64,000 nt of DNA from an uncultured Phaeodactylibacter sp. (lineage in GTDB: Bacteria > Bacteroidota > Bacteroidia > Chitinophagales > Saprospiraceae). The notes under the pieces were generated by a model that searched no databases, had not been told where the DNA came from, and was given only the letters and a program-made list of their open reading frames with translations. Each line of letters begins with the position of its first letter. The stretch's first letter is position 1. A program made the translations under genes and the position numbers. Where the stretch lies: positions 1 to 64,000 of the forward strand of contig CAJXNH010000009.1 in NCBI GenBank assembly GCA_913057245.1, read 5' to 3'. Positions 30,372-39,137 of this stretch are shown piece after piece.

Positions 30372-32804
30372 ATGATGAAACACTTTTTTAAGCTGATAAC
30401 TTTTTTAAGCTTTTTGACCCAAGTAAGTTGTCAAGTGTATTCTGACCACAAAGTTTACATTTGGGAGGACACTGTTTGGAACAAGGGGCATTCGGAATTT
30501 GTGATTAATGCTTTTGAAGACGAGTGGGCTAAGCATAACTCTGATAGTGCTCATATTCTCGTTGGTAATTACGGTCATTTTTGGACACTACATCACCAAG
30601 ACCGAGAAATAGGCATAATCAATCGGAGTTATAGTGGACAAATGGACACTAGCGTAACAGACCACCAATACTTTCAAAATGAAATTATTTGGGTAGTGCC
30701 GATGGGTTCAAATTTTTCAGAGGAGGTGACAAATAGTGTTGCGCTTCAGCCTGCTGTGAGAGTAGCGCATAGTAGTAGTCTTGCTATTAATTTTCGCACG
30801 GGGTATGGAAAAGGAATGGATTTTGTTCAGCCTGATGATTGCCTTTGTCAGAGCGGTGCTTCGCCTAGAGTTGCCGCAAAGCTACTGTCAATCAAAAGGA
30901 AACTTGAAGACCAAGCAGGCCATGAAATCCCCTGGTATGAAGTCATATATAGGGCAAGGCTTACAGCTTATCAGACCGAATCCAGTCACAACTCTGAGAA
31001 CAGCACCTATGTTGCACACGTTCCTAAAAAGTTGTATAATGAAAGAAACGGATTTGGCATAATTGATGTTGATGCAGCGGTGGCATACACAGGTCCAATT
31101 CCGCTTGTTGACCCGTTAGTGGAGTATGGTTTTCTACCCGATGGATGGCCGTTAACGTCATCTGCTAGTCAAAGATTCCGACTGGTTTCAAATGGTGCGC
31201 CTACATGGAATACAGTGAATGACAGCACCTACACTGCGACAATAAACTTTCAAACCGACCTAACTGGAAACAGTTATTTAGCCACAGGGATAGACACTTC
31301 TTTTCGGGTGTTTAACGGCGTACAGCAAATGTACAAGGTTGACAGTATCTGGTCTGTAACATTTTCGTCAGCAAGTGTACGAGTTGTGGAGTATGGCAAT
31401 ACAGAAGGAGAGCCCGTGGGACAAGTTATGGTCTTTGACCCTGACGGGCGGGAGACAGTACCAGCGGTGCCTTTTGGGAGCACGGGCAGTACGGCCCAGT
31501 TACAGGCGGCGGTGGTGAGTTGGAATGCACGATCTGTGCCAGCCGGAGCTTCAGCACCATCGTTTTTTACGAAGTCAGGAGATACGCTATTTACTGAAAA
31601 TAAAATTCTCAGCGAAATAGAGGATGAAACTAATTTCATCAGAATAGCGTCTAAAAGTTCACAAACATTCCAACCAAACAATAGGAGCTACATAGAGCTG
31701 AGCGCTCCATCTGGCTCTGGCCCCATTTCCGGTGCAAGCGAATCACCACGATTGAAGTTTTCTCAAGGAGGTTCTACATTCAACGATTTTACCTTGCAAT
31801 ATAGCGGGAGTGGGGACTTGTACGGAGGGTACGAGGGCGTTGAGTTCTTGATGGGCAACAACAGGGTTATGGGTTTTGCCCCTAACGGAAAAACAATAAT
31901 CGGAAACCTTAATCAAGAGGTAGTCTTTCCTGGACTGGCAAGCAGGGGGGCCCACAATGGGGCAAGCCCAGATTTAGCTTATCTATCAATAGGAAACGGC
32001 GGCACACTCCAGTACAGGCACTCACCCTTTCTAAAATTTTCTACAGCAAACCTTCCATCTCCTTCAAATAGCGGTTTTGGAGCAGCACCGATATTGGTAT
32101 GGGACAGTGATCTGGAAGCCCTAGTTTACAGTGAAGATGGCCAACCTTATGAACAGATAGATTTACGAGATAACGGATTAGCCTATCAGCTTCCGCAATC
32201 TCCAGTCACCATAGGCGCAGCAGGAAATGGCCTAACAATCGACACCGCAGGTATTATCCGCTTCCAAGACCTTGATGGCAGCTCGGCAGATTATCAGTTT
32301 GTCCTATCGCCCAACACATCTATCCCTTTGCTAGTGAACCGCTACGAAGCAGGCGACACAATGGGCATCCGTATGCAGGCAGGCGAAACATACCTGCGCA
32401 ACCGCGACGGTGAATACAGCCTTACCGACATCGCAAACGCAACAGAGCAACGGCAATTTGTCGCGGTCCTTAATTCGGTCCCATTGACGAGCCTTACGAA
32501 TTACGATGAATATGGCTTTGCTATTCCAGCAGAGCTTGCGGGTAAGCAGATTGTCAAAGTTGAGTACACGCTACATTCGCAAGTAACGACCAGTCCAACC
32601 GATCTTGGGATTCGGATATTAAGGCCAGGCGGTTCGACACAGGTGCCTACACCGACAACAACGATACCCGTTGGAGATAGCTTTGCAGCGACAACTATAA
32701 CTGCCACCAACACAGTGCAACAGGGGGATATTGTCTATATAAATACCGGCGCTTCAGTAGGTGATAATACTACTGGTGTCATCATAAGCCTAACTTTCAG
32801 GTAA
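30372..32804 (+). CDS. Secreted spike-like protein with subtilisin-like domain
   Basis: 810 residues with signal peptide (MMKHFFKLITFLSFLTQVSC). Residues about 25-245 look like a divergent S8 protease: Asp in YIWEDTVWN, His in NKGHSEFVI, a strand IGIINRSYSG, VVPMGSN in the oxyanion Asn place, Ser in QSGASPRVAA, and a closing NGFGIIDVDAAVAY. Residues about 262-395 match the spike module of the previous protein. The remaining 400 residues are beta-rich fibre-like. The first third is noticeably AT-rich compared with neighbours. Probably a host-surface-degrading spike; protease activity is inferred. Confidence 0.55.
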   Translation: MMKHFFKLITFLSFLTQVSCQVYSDHKVYIWEDTVWNKGHSEFVINAFEDEWAKHNSDSAHILVGNYGHFWTLHHQDREIGIINRSYSGQMDTSVTDHQYFQNEIIWVVPMGSNFSEEVTNSVALQPAVRVAHSSSLAINFRTGYGKGMDFVQPDDCLCQSGASPRVAAKLLSIKRKLEDQAGHEIPWYEVIYRARLTAYQTESSHNSENSTYVAHVPKKLYNERNGFGIIDVDAAVAYTGPIPLVDPLVEYGFLPDGWPLTSSASQRFRLVSNGAPTWNTVNDSTYTATINFQTDLTGNSYLATGIDTSFRVFNGVQQMYKVDSIWSVTFSSASVRVVEYGNTEGEPVGQVMVFDPDGRETVPAVPFGSTGSTAQLQAAVVSWNARSVPAGASAPSFFTKSGDTLFTENKILSEIEDETNFIRIASKSSQTFQPNNRSYIELSAPSGSGPISGASESPRLKFSQGGSTFNDFTLQYSGSGDLYGGYEGVEFLMGNNRVMGFAPNGKTIIGNLNQEVVFPGLASRGAHNGASPDLAYLSIGNGGTLQYRHSPFLKFSTANLPSPSNSGFGAAPILVWDSDLEALVYSEDGQPYEQIDLRDNGLAYQLPQSPVTIGAAGNGLTIDTAGIIRFQDLDGSSADYQFVLSPNTSIPLLVNRYEAGDTMGIRMQAGETYLRNRDGEYSLTDIANATEQRQFVAVLNSVPLTSLTNYDEYGFAIPAELAGKQIVKVEYTLHSQVTTSPTDLGIRILRPGGSTQVPTPTTTIPVGDSFAATTITATNTVQQGDIVYINTGASVGDNTTGVIISLTFR

Positions 32805-32806
32805 CT

Positions 32807-33232
32807 ATGATCTGGATAGCAATAATCGCCATCATTGCCTACGCCATAGCCGGTGCCATGAACGGTTGCATGGACAAACTACAGTTCCACTACGGAAAGT
32901 CCATCTTCCCCAAAGGTAGCCAGTATTGGAACCCGGCAATCAGTTGGCGCAACAAGTACAAAAACGGAGATGTGAACCAGGGCCCGAAGTTCCCTGGTTC
33001 GACCACTATCTTCGTATGGCTCACAGACGGCTGGCACCTTTTCCAGGCAGGGTATCTATCCTTTCAGCGCCTGGCATTGGTGCTCGCTGCATCGAGCTTC
33101 TACCAGTTCTCCCCAGAAAAATGGGAGAACATCGGCAGCTGGGCAGTAGTCTGGCTGGCACTGATATGGGTTCATGCCGCAGGCTTCCACTTGACATATA
33201 GCGTACTGCTGCCAAAAAGCAATAAGGTATGA
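32807..33232 (+). CDS. Multi-span membrane protein
   Basis: 141 residues with an N-terminal span (IWIAIIAIIAYAIAGAM), a loop rich in aromatic residues and Lys, and two more hydrophobic segments near the C-terminus. Contains several His and Trp (TDGWHLFQAGYLSFQRL, IWVHAAGFHLTYS). Not recognised. Overlaps the next gene by four bases. Confidence 0.6.
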   Translation: MIWIAIIAIIAYAIAGAMNGCMDKLQFHYGKSIFPKGSQYWNPAISWRNKYKNGDVNQGPKFPGSTTIFVWLTDGWHLFQAGYLSFQRLALVLAASSFYQFSPEKWENIGSWAVVWLALIWVHAAGFHLTYSVLLPKSNKV

Positions 33233-33435
33233 AAATAAATCTTTTCGAGGCTATTCTGATCTCATGGGCGCTGATTGCGGCAGTTGTCGGCTATTCGTTA
33301 TACACACGGAATGTAAAGCCCGCATTGTATTTTGCCGGTGTGGTAATTGCGCTGAATGTAATAAAGAGGATATACATGGCCACAAGGCCCAGTAAAGATT
33401 ATGACAGGAGCAAAGCAATCACAGGGAATGGCTAG
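33229..33435 (+). CDS. Small two-span membrane protein
   Basis: 68 residues with two spans (ILISWALIAAVVGYSLY and PALYFAGVVIALNVIKRIYMA) and a polar tail. Could be a second holin-like or membrane-scaffold protein. Function unknown. Confidence 0.55.
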   Translation: MKINLFEAILISWALIAAVVGYSLYTRNVKPALYFAGVVIALNVIKRIYMATRPSKDYDRSKAITGNG

Positions 33436-33497
33436 ACACCTCCGATAGGCGCACAGCACAGGAAAATCAGGAAAAGACTAATCAAACCACTGAAGTT

Positions 33498-33899
33498 ATG
33501 CAACGCAAACTCACATTCGTGGTTGGTCTTGCCCTGATCGCAATGGGCGTTACCGACTGCACCATGAAGCAGGACCAGGAACCGCAGACCATGCCGGTTT
33601 CCTACTCCAACACCATCGACGTAGCTGAAGGCAGCGAGCTCTATGTAGCCGACGTGCTGTGGAGCTACCAAACCAGCCACCCCATTTCATTCGGGAATTT
33701 CGAGGAAAAGACCATCACCGTCACGCATTACGTGGAGGATGCTTTCGTCTACCTGGTACTCGACCGCGTACCAAAACTGGAAGACTTCACGCTCATGCTG
33801 GAGCCCCCTATCCCCGGTGCAAAGGTCGTGGAAATCCTCACCCGTCGGCGCTGGCCCGTCCCCGACCCGGAGCTACCAAATGACACCATCACCCAATAA
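33498..33899 (+). CDS. Small lipoprotein-like protein
   Basis: 133 residues with signal peptide and possible lipobox (ALIAMGVTDC). The mature part is beta-rich (SNTIDVAEGSELYVADVLWSYQ, KTITVTHYVEDAFVYLVL). It lies between the membrane genes and the S8 protease gene. Might be an outer-membrane exclusion factor or protease partner; inferred. Confidence 0.55.
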   Translation: MQRKLTFVVGLALIAMGVTDCTMKQDQEPQTMPVSYSNTIDVAEGSELYVADVLWSYQTSHPISFGNFEEKTITVTHYVEDAFVYLVLDRVPKLEDFTLMLEPPIPGAKVVEILTRRRWPVPDPELPNDTITQ

Positions 33900-33916
33900 C
33901 TTAACCTATTGAAGCT

Positions 33917-35467
33917 ATGAAACACATTCAACGCTTGCTGGAAAAGCAAGCCCTGGAGCACTACAAACGTCAGCTGGAAGAAGGCTTCGACGTGGTACTC
34001 CCACCCGAGCCCACCATGCCGGTTACTGCCGCCTACGCAAGCAGCACAACGAACTATCCGATTGAGAAAGCGCAGATCGGCGTATTTGTGAAAAATGTGC
34101 TGCAAAAGCATGGCATCCGCCGCAAGGTTCACATCATTGTCCTGGACACCGGTGCGAAAAGCCGAAACAAGTACATCGCGAAGAACTTCCGCGACCTGGG
34201 ACGTGACCACACCACCGACAACAACCCCTGGGACGAACACGGGCATTTCTCCTTTTGTGCCAGCCAGGTATTAGGGTTCAATGAAAACCCCATCGGCCCA
34301 CTGCGGTACCCGGGCGTACCCGAGGACTGGTGGAGCTGGTCAGGCGAGAAATTGCTCAACCGTGGCGGTTCTGGAATGTACTCCTGGATTGCCAGCGGTC
34401 TGGAACACGCCTGGGACACCGCCAACAACCTGCAAAACCAGGGCCATGCTGTGATTATCACTAACAGTTACGGCGGAGGCGGTTTCAATCAGGAAATTGC
34501 CAATATCTTCAAGGACTTCCGGGCGCAAGGGCATTTCAGCTTTGCTGCAGCTGGCAACTCCGGCAACAACGGCGTGAACTTCCCCGGCAACATCAGCCCC
34601 GACGACCTGGGCGAAATCCTGTTTGCGATCGGAGCGGTAGACCGCAATGACCGTGTGGCACCCTTCAGCAGCCGTGGCGCTGGCGTAGACTACATGAGCT
34701 ACGGCGTGTCCAACCTTGGCTGCGGTCCAGGAGAAGAAGAAATGCGCACCGGCAGCGGCACCAGCTACTCCACACCGTTCGCGGTAGGCTGTGCGGCGCT
34801 CCTGCTCGGCGTATTCCCGGAAATCAAGAACATGGAAGACCTGGAGCACGTCCTGACCTCCGGCGCAACCGACCTCGGCACCCCCGGCAAAGACAACGAC
34901 TACGGGCGCGGGCTCATCCGCATGGACAAGTACGCGGAAGATGACCTGCCCGGCGAAAACCCGGACGATCCGGGCGATGAGCCAGACGAACCAGGAGACG
35001 AGCCGGACGAGCCCACACCAGAGCCGGAAATGCCCCTGCGCAACCTGAGCTTGCAAACTCAGCTTGGAGAAATATTTCACGTCAAGTGGGCCGTGATGAC
35101 CCCGGCGCAAGCGGCAGGCCTTGGCACCCTGGCTATGGAGCCCCAGCTAATCGACCTGGATGCACCCCAGGCCGCTGCCTACGAATGGAAAAGCCTCTAC
35201 CTGCGCGATGTCCTGGTGTACATCGAAACCGACAAGCCCAGCGCACAGATTGAGAAGGAGCTGATTGCCTTCCTACGCGGACACTGGCCCGACGGCCGGC
35301 GCGGTGTGCTCCTAGCCCCACCTGCCGACCATCAGGAAGGCGGATGGGCGTGTATGCACTTCGCCAAGATGTTCGCCAAGCGCCAAGGCTATCAGGTCTA
35401 CGGCATCGAAGCCAAGTGCTTCCTTCAAGACAGCCCGATGTTCGTCCAAGTGGAAAGCATCGACTAA
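33917..35467 (+). CDS. Subtilisin-like serine protease (S8) with C-terminal domain
   Basis: 516 residues, no signal peptide. Catalytic triad visible: Asp in VLDTGAKSRN (about 76), His in WDEHGHFSF (about 107), Ser in GTSYSTPFA (about 282), with AAGNSGNNG as oxyanion Asn and NDYGRGLI near the domain end. An acidic Pro linker made of DEPDEPG repeats (about 350-375) joins a C-terminal domain of about 140 residues with no recognised fold. Proteases in phages serve in capsid maturation or host attack; with no scaffold gene visible, neither is settled. Confidence 0.85.
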   Translation: MKHIQRLLEKQALEHYKRQLEEGFDVVLPPEPTMPVTAAYASSTTNYPIEKAQIGVFVKNVLQKHGIRRKVHIIVLDTGAKSRNKYIAKNFRDLGRDHTTDNNPWDEHGHFSFCASQVLGFNENPIGPLRYPGVPEDWWSWSGEKLLNRGGSGMYSWIASGLEHAWDTANNLQNQGHAVIITNSYGGGGFNQEIANIFKDFRAQGHFSFAAAGNSGNNGVNFPGNISPDDLGEILFAIGAVDRNDRVAPFSSRGAGVDYMSYGVSNLGCGPGEEEMRTGSGTSYSTPFAVGCAALLLGVFPEIKNMEDLEHVLTSGATDLGTPGKDNDYGRGLIRMDKYAEDDLPGENPDDPGDEPDEPGDEPDEPTPEPEMPLRNLSLQTQLGEIFHVKWAVMTPAQAAGLGTLAMEPQLIDLDAPQAAAYEWKSLYLRDVLVYIETDKPSAQIEKELIAFLRGHWPDGRRGVLLAPPADHQEGGWACMHFAKMFAKRQGYQVYGIEAKCFLQDSPMFVQVESID

Positions 35468-35486
35468 AGAGAGTGTTGTTCAATCC

Positions 35487-35527
35487 GCTGCCGGGAAGCC
35501 TCCGGGCCGAACGGCAGCTATTTTTTC
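35487..35527 (+). terminator. Rho-independent terminator after the S8 protease
   Basis: GCTGCCG pairs with CGGCAGC around an 18-base loop (which can itself pair CCGGGAAGCCTCCGG), followed by TATTTTTTC. Confidence 0.8.
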
Positions 35528-35549
35528 AATTTTCAATCAATATGAAGCT

Positions 35550-35960
35550 ATGAATCCACAAAATCAGTACGGCATTGAAGCCTTCACAGCAGGCGCAGAA
35601 ACCGCCGAAGACCTCTGGAAACTATACGAAGCCATCTACCTGGATGACCGCAAGGTTAACGGGGAAGACCTGGTAGACCTGGTACGCCTGGGCCCTGCCG
35701 CCGGTGCCAGCCTTGTGCAGTTCATCAACAAAGCCGGGCAGCTCGGCAAAGAGTGGGACGACCTGACGGACGAAGAACTCGCCCAGCTCGAACAAATCCT
35801 GATCGAGAAAGTCGGCAACACCGATCTGCGCGAAGCCATCAGGCACCTGCTCAACTTCAGCGTGGCCATCGACCGCCTGACCGAGCAGCGCAAGCTCAAC
35901 ACCCCAGATAGCGAAAATCCGGACACCGAACAGCCAGACCGGGAAGGTCCGGCACAGTAA
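35550..35960 (+). CDS. Hypothetical helical protein
   Basis: 136 residues, acidic and helical throughout (ETAEDLWKLYEAIYLDDRKVNGEDLVDLVRL...TDEELAQLEQILIEKVGNTDLREAIRHLLNFSVAIDRL) with an acidic disordered tail. Resembles helical phage proteins annotated only as hypothetical. Function unknown. Confidence 0.6.
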   Translation: MNPQNQYGIEAFTAGAETAEDLWKLYEAIYLDDRKVNGEDLVDLVRLGPAAGASLVQFINKAGQLGKEWDDLTDEELAQLEQILIEKVGNTDLREAIRHLLNFSVAIDRLTEQRKLNTPDSENPDTEQPDREGPAQ

Positions 35961-35966
35961 TCGAGC

Positions 35967-36037
35967 GCTCACACTGCTGATTGCAGGAGTGTGAGCGTAG
36001 CTTCAACAAGCGGGCAGGGCTTTGGCTCTGCCTGCTT
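35967..36037 (+). terminator. Two consecutive hairpins
   Basis: A 9-bp perfect stem (GCTCACACT/AGTGTGAGC, 35967-35996) is followed by a 10-bp stem (AAGCGGGCAG/CTGCCTGCTT with one wobble, 36008-36037). Neither has a strong T-run. They separate the structural region from the methyltransferase/helicase block and probably act as a transcript-end structure. Confidence 0.5.
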
Positions 36038-36051
36038 AAAAGCAATGCAAA

Positions 36052-36219
36052 ATGGACTATGTAAAACTATACCTGGCTATCTCTTTGGGTTTCGTCATTG
36101 GAGGATTCCTGCTTTATCGGCGCGGCAATAAGATAGTCGGTGGCATTATGATGGGGTTGATTGCACTTATGTGGACGTACAACTTCGTCAATGCTCAAAT
36201 TGAGAGCAAAACTGTGTAA
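36052..36219 (+). CDS. Small two-span membrane protein
   Basis: 55 residues: LYLAISLGFVIGGFLLYRRG and IVGGIMMGLIALMWTY spans with a short positive loop. Three bases before the methyltransferase gene. Function unknown. Confidence 0.5.
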   Translation: MDYVKLYLAISLGFVIGGFLLYRRGNKIVGGIMMGLIALMWTYNFVNAQIESKTV

Positions 36220-36222
36220 AAC

Positions 36223-37035
36223 ATGACCAATCGCCAGGCATACGAACTCAACAGGCAGATCGAAGGGCTGATAGATCAGAAGGGCATGGCCCCGGCTGCA
36301 TACACAGCCGACGAGAAAGCCATGCTGGCCCAATACAGCGGCTACGGCGGGCTCGATCAATTCCTGGAAGAATCTAACGCGGGGATCCTTTACGAATTTT
36401 TCACGCCTACCCCTATCGTCAAAAAGATGTGGGGCTTGGCGCTCAAGCTTGGCTTTAAAGGCGGCGAAGTCCTGGAACCGGCAGCAGGCAACGGCGTATT
36501 CCTTGCCCAGGTGCCTGACCGGCAATACCTGGAACGAGATGCCGTAGTGACCGCTATCGAGCCGCAGCAATACAGTTATGCTATTCTCCGCATTCTCTAC
36601 CCCGAAGCCCGGGTAATTCAGGAAGTCTTCGAACAGCAGTTCATTGACGAACGCAGAAATGAGAGCGTACGCGGGAAGGTCCAAGCAAAGTATGACCTGG
36701 TTATTGGCAACCCACCCTACGGCTCTATCCGAGGACTGACCGGCGGCAAGTACATAAACATGGGCGAAAAGCAGTACACCAAAGCCAACGCCTACGACGA
36801 ATACTTCATACGGCGCGGCATCGACCTGCTGAAGCCCGGCGGCATCCTGATCTACATCATCGGCTCAGAAGTAGCCAACGGCGGTGTGCCATTCCTGCAA
36901 CGTGGTACCACTAAAGCAAAGGAAGACATCGCAGAGAAGGCGGTTCTTTCTGACGCATATCGGCTACCCAACGGCGTATTCGACCGCACCGACGTACTGA
37001 GCGACATCGTTTGTTTCACCAAAAAAGCAGCGTAA
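36223..37035 (+). CDS. DNA adenine N6-methyltransferase, polyvalent-protein type
   Basis: 270 residues. N-terminal LAQYSGYGGLDQFLEE is the signature that precedes methyltransferase domains in large anti-restriction proteins of phages and conjugative elements. SAM motif I is EVLEPAAGNGVFL, and catalytic motif IV is DLVIGNPPYGS (NPPY, so adenine N6). The domain is complete. Methylation of element DNA against host restriction is the likely role. It is the first of a four-gene set that elsewhere occurs fused. Confidence 0.85.
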   Translation: MTNRQAYELNRQIEGLIDQKGMAPAAYTADEKAMLAQYSGYGGLDQFLEESNAGILYEFFTPTPIVKKMWGLALKLGFKGGEVLEPAAGNGVFLAQVPDRQYLERDAVVTAIEPQQYSYAILRILYPEARVIQEVFEQQFIDERRNESVRGKVQAKYDLVIGNPPYGSIRGLTGGKYINMGEKQYTKANAYDEYFIRRGIDLLKPGGILIYIIGSEVANGGVPFLQRGTTKAKEDIAEKAVLSDAYRLPNGVFDRTDVLSDIVCFTKKAA

Positions 37036-37274
37036 TGGATGCACAAGACCTACTGAACGACCTAAAAATAGCGATCAACGAGCAACTGGACCAGTGCGAG
37101 GAAGATGAAACCGGCACCTTCACACCAAAGGTCTGCAGCTTCATCAGCAAACCTGGCGGACGGGAAAAGATCGTGCAAATCGTGGTCAACTATGTTGCCC
37201 AGGAAGGCATGACTATTGCTGAGGCTATCGACCACATTGAGCGCGACTTCAACGATAACCTGATGGAGCATTAA
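37035..37274 (+). CDS. Hypothetical small helical protein
   Basis: 79 residues (MDAQDLLNDLKIAINEQLDQCEEDETGTFTPKVCSFISKPGGREKIVQIVVNYVAQEGMTIAEAIDHIERDF). The start overlaps the previous stop and the end overlaps the next start, indicating coupled translation within the methyltransferase-helicase block. Not recognised. Confidence 0.55.
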   Translation: MDAQDLLNDLKIAINEQLDQCEEDETGTFTPKVCSFISKPGGREKIVQIVVNYVAQEGMTIAEAIDHIERDFNDNLMEH

Positions 37275-39136
37275 TGATGATAGCCCTTGGCAAAAATATC
37301 ACCCTATCCATGCCCAACGGTGAAAAGCGCCGTGGGCAATTCGCTATTGTGGAGCTGACTGACGTATTAGCCAGCCACAACGAATTAACCTTTGTTCCCA
37401 GCAAAGGCTACCCGGTAAATGACCGTGGGCAAAATATAAACGACCGGAATTATGAGGATGATGTAGCGGCCCAGGAGCGTGTACGGGATAACGCCCGGAA
37501 CCTTGACCCCTATCGCCTAATCACAACCAGCCGTACACCATCCGGCACACCAATAGTAGCTGGAGAGCAGATCGACGGTAAATGGATTGTTGTTTCCGGC
37601 AATAACCGTACCATGAGCACTAAGATTGCTGAACGGATGTACGGCGATAACTACCGCGAATACGTAGAGGCACTTTGCGGAGAACTTGAATCATTCGGGT
37701 TTTCCAGAACAGACAAAAAGGAAAGGATAGACTGCCACAAAGGGCAGTTAATATACCTGCCAACCGGCGATGATTACAGTATTAACAACGATGCTTATTA
37801 TTTCAAGCTCCCCTTTCTGATCAGAATCGACTACGACTTCCCTGCCTTCCAGACCCAGGAGCTGGCGAAGTACAACCAAAGTACCATGAAGGGCAAGCGG
37901 GCCGTGGATAAGACCATAGAGCGCAGTAACAGCCTACGGGAAAACCCACTATGCAAAACCCGCATACCGGCAATGATCGACGAGTACGAGCGCATGAGCG
38001 ACTTCTATGCCGATCGGAATGCCCAAAAAAGGATGCTCGAAGCCTTGCTCCAGTGCAACATCATTACCGAGCAGTCTATTCCGGAATACTTCGATGACGG
38101 CTACTTCACCAATGCAGGAAAAGAACTGGTAGAATCTGTACTGGCCGGCGTTGTCTTGGAAAAAGAAGCCCTGAAAGCTGCCGAGAGAGACGGCATCAAG
38201 CAAGCCCGGCGCGTGATCGTGTACGCCATGCCTGTACTGGTAGCCAATAGCGCCTTGCCGGGCAGTGGCAACCTTATCCCACACATCAACAACGCCATCC
38301 TATACCTGAACGAAATGAAGTCCAGCGGGCTCCCATTCGATCAGTACATTAATCAAGGCGCACTATTCTCCGAAAAGGAATGGCACCCGTGGGCCATCTA
38401 TCTAAGCCGGTTAATGTCCCAGGGGCAGCGCAAGTTCAAATGGGCAATTAAGGCATTCAATGAGAGCGTGAAAAGGAATACCGGGGCTGCTTTATTCTCT
38501 GATCAGAATGTCACGCCTGATGAAGCTTTCCAGGCTTATGTAGTTGACCACATACCGGCGGATGAGGCGAAGCTGATCCAACTTCACGTGAAGCAGATAC
38601 CGTCCAGGATAACGTACTATGAAAAGACCTTCATGGAGGAATTTGGCATATCCCATCCTGTCGCACATGAGATATGGCTACGGGCTATGGATGAATACGG
38701 CCGCCCCCTTGATGATGTGAGCCGGGCAGAGTTAATAAGGCGCGGCAGAGAGCAGTTGGAAGCTTACAGGTGGGAAAAGACCCCGGAAGGCCAGGCGTAT
38801 GTGAAGCAGTTGGAGAAGGAAATATTGGGGCAGGATGAAAGCCGCTACCCTGACTGGCTATTTGTCGGCTTCATGGGAGCCAGTACCGTCTATGCCGACC
38901 GGCGCAGGCAGAAAGGCGGCGATTACATCCAGGTTGCACACCTGAACGAAAGCACTGGCAAAGTTAACCGGCTAATCAAGCCCGGCGACAAAGACTACCG
39001 GGAAGATTATGAGCTGGCTTACCGGCTGGCAGAAGAAGATGCAGCCGGGGAGAAGCCGAAAAGCAGCGCCAAATCCAAGATCATGTTGGCGAAAGCCAAG
39101 AAAAAAAAGAAGCTCAAACTCCTACAACTGGCATAG
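37274..39136 (+). CDS. DdrB/ParB-like polyvalent-type protein
   Basis: 620 residues. The N-terminal region (about 20-130: FAIVELTDVLASHNE...YPVNDRGQNINDRNYED...LDPYRLITTSRTPSGTPIV..KWIVVSGNNRTMSTKIAERM) matches the DdrB-like ParB-superfamily domain found in polyvalent proteins of phages and conjugative elements. The rest is helical. The last residues (KSKIMLAKAKKKKKLKLLQLA) are nearly identical to the end of the following SNF2 protein, suggesting a shared targeting tail. Likely acts on element DNA together with the helicase. Confidence 0.7.
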   Translation: MMIALGKNITLSMPNGEKRRGQFAIVELTDVLASHNELTFVPSKGYPVNDRGQNINDRNYEDDVAAQERVRDNARNLDPYRLITTSRTPSGTPIVAGEQIDGKWIVVSGNNRTMSTKIAERMYGDNYREYVEALCGELESFGFSRTDKKERIDCHKGQLIYLPTGDDYSINNDAYYFKLPFLIRIDYDFPAFQTQELAKYNQSTMKGKRAVDKTIERSNSLRENPLCKTRIPAMIDEYERMSDFYADRNAQKRMLEALLQCNIITEQSIPEYFDDGYFTNAGKELVESVLAGVVLEKEALKAAERDGIKQARRVIVYAMPVLVANSALPGSGNLIPHINNAILYLNEMKSSGLPFDQYINQGALFSEKEWHPWAIYLSRLMSQGQRKFKWAIKAFNESVKRNTGAALFSDQNVTPDEAFQAYVVDHIPADEAKLIQLHVKQIPSRITYYEKTFMEEFGISHPVAHEIWLRAMDEYGRPLDDVSRAELIRRGREQLEAYRWEKTPEGQAYVKQLEKEILGQDESRYPDWLFVGFMGASTVYADRRRQKGGDYIQVAHLNESTGKVNRLIKPGDKDYREDYELAYRLAEEDAAGEKPKSSAKSKIMLAKAKKKKKLKLLQLA

Positions 39137-39137
39137 C

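Noticed and set aside
19786-32804. Tailed-phage morphogenesis module
   Set aside because: No terminase large subunit, portal, major tail or tape-measure sized gene is present; the genes are mostly tiny membrane proteins.
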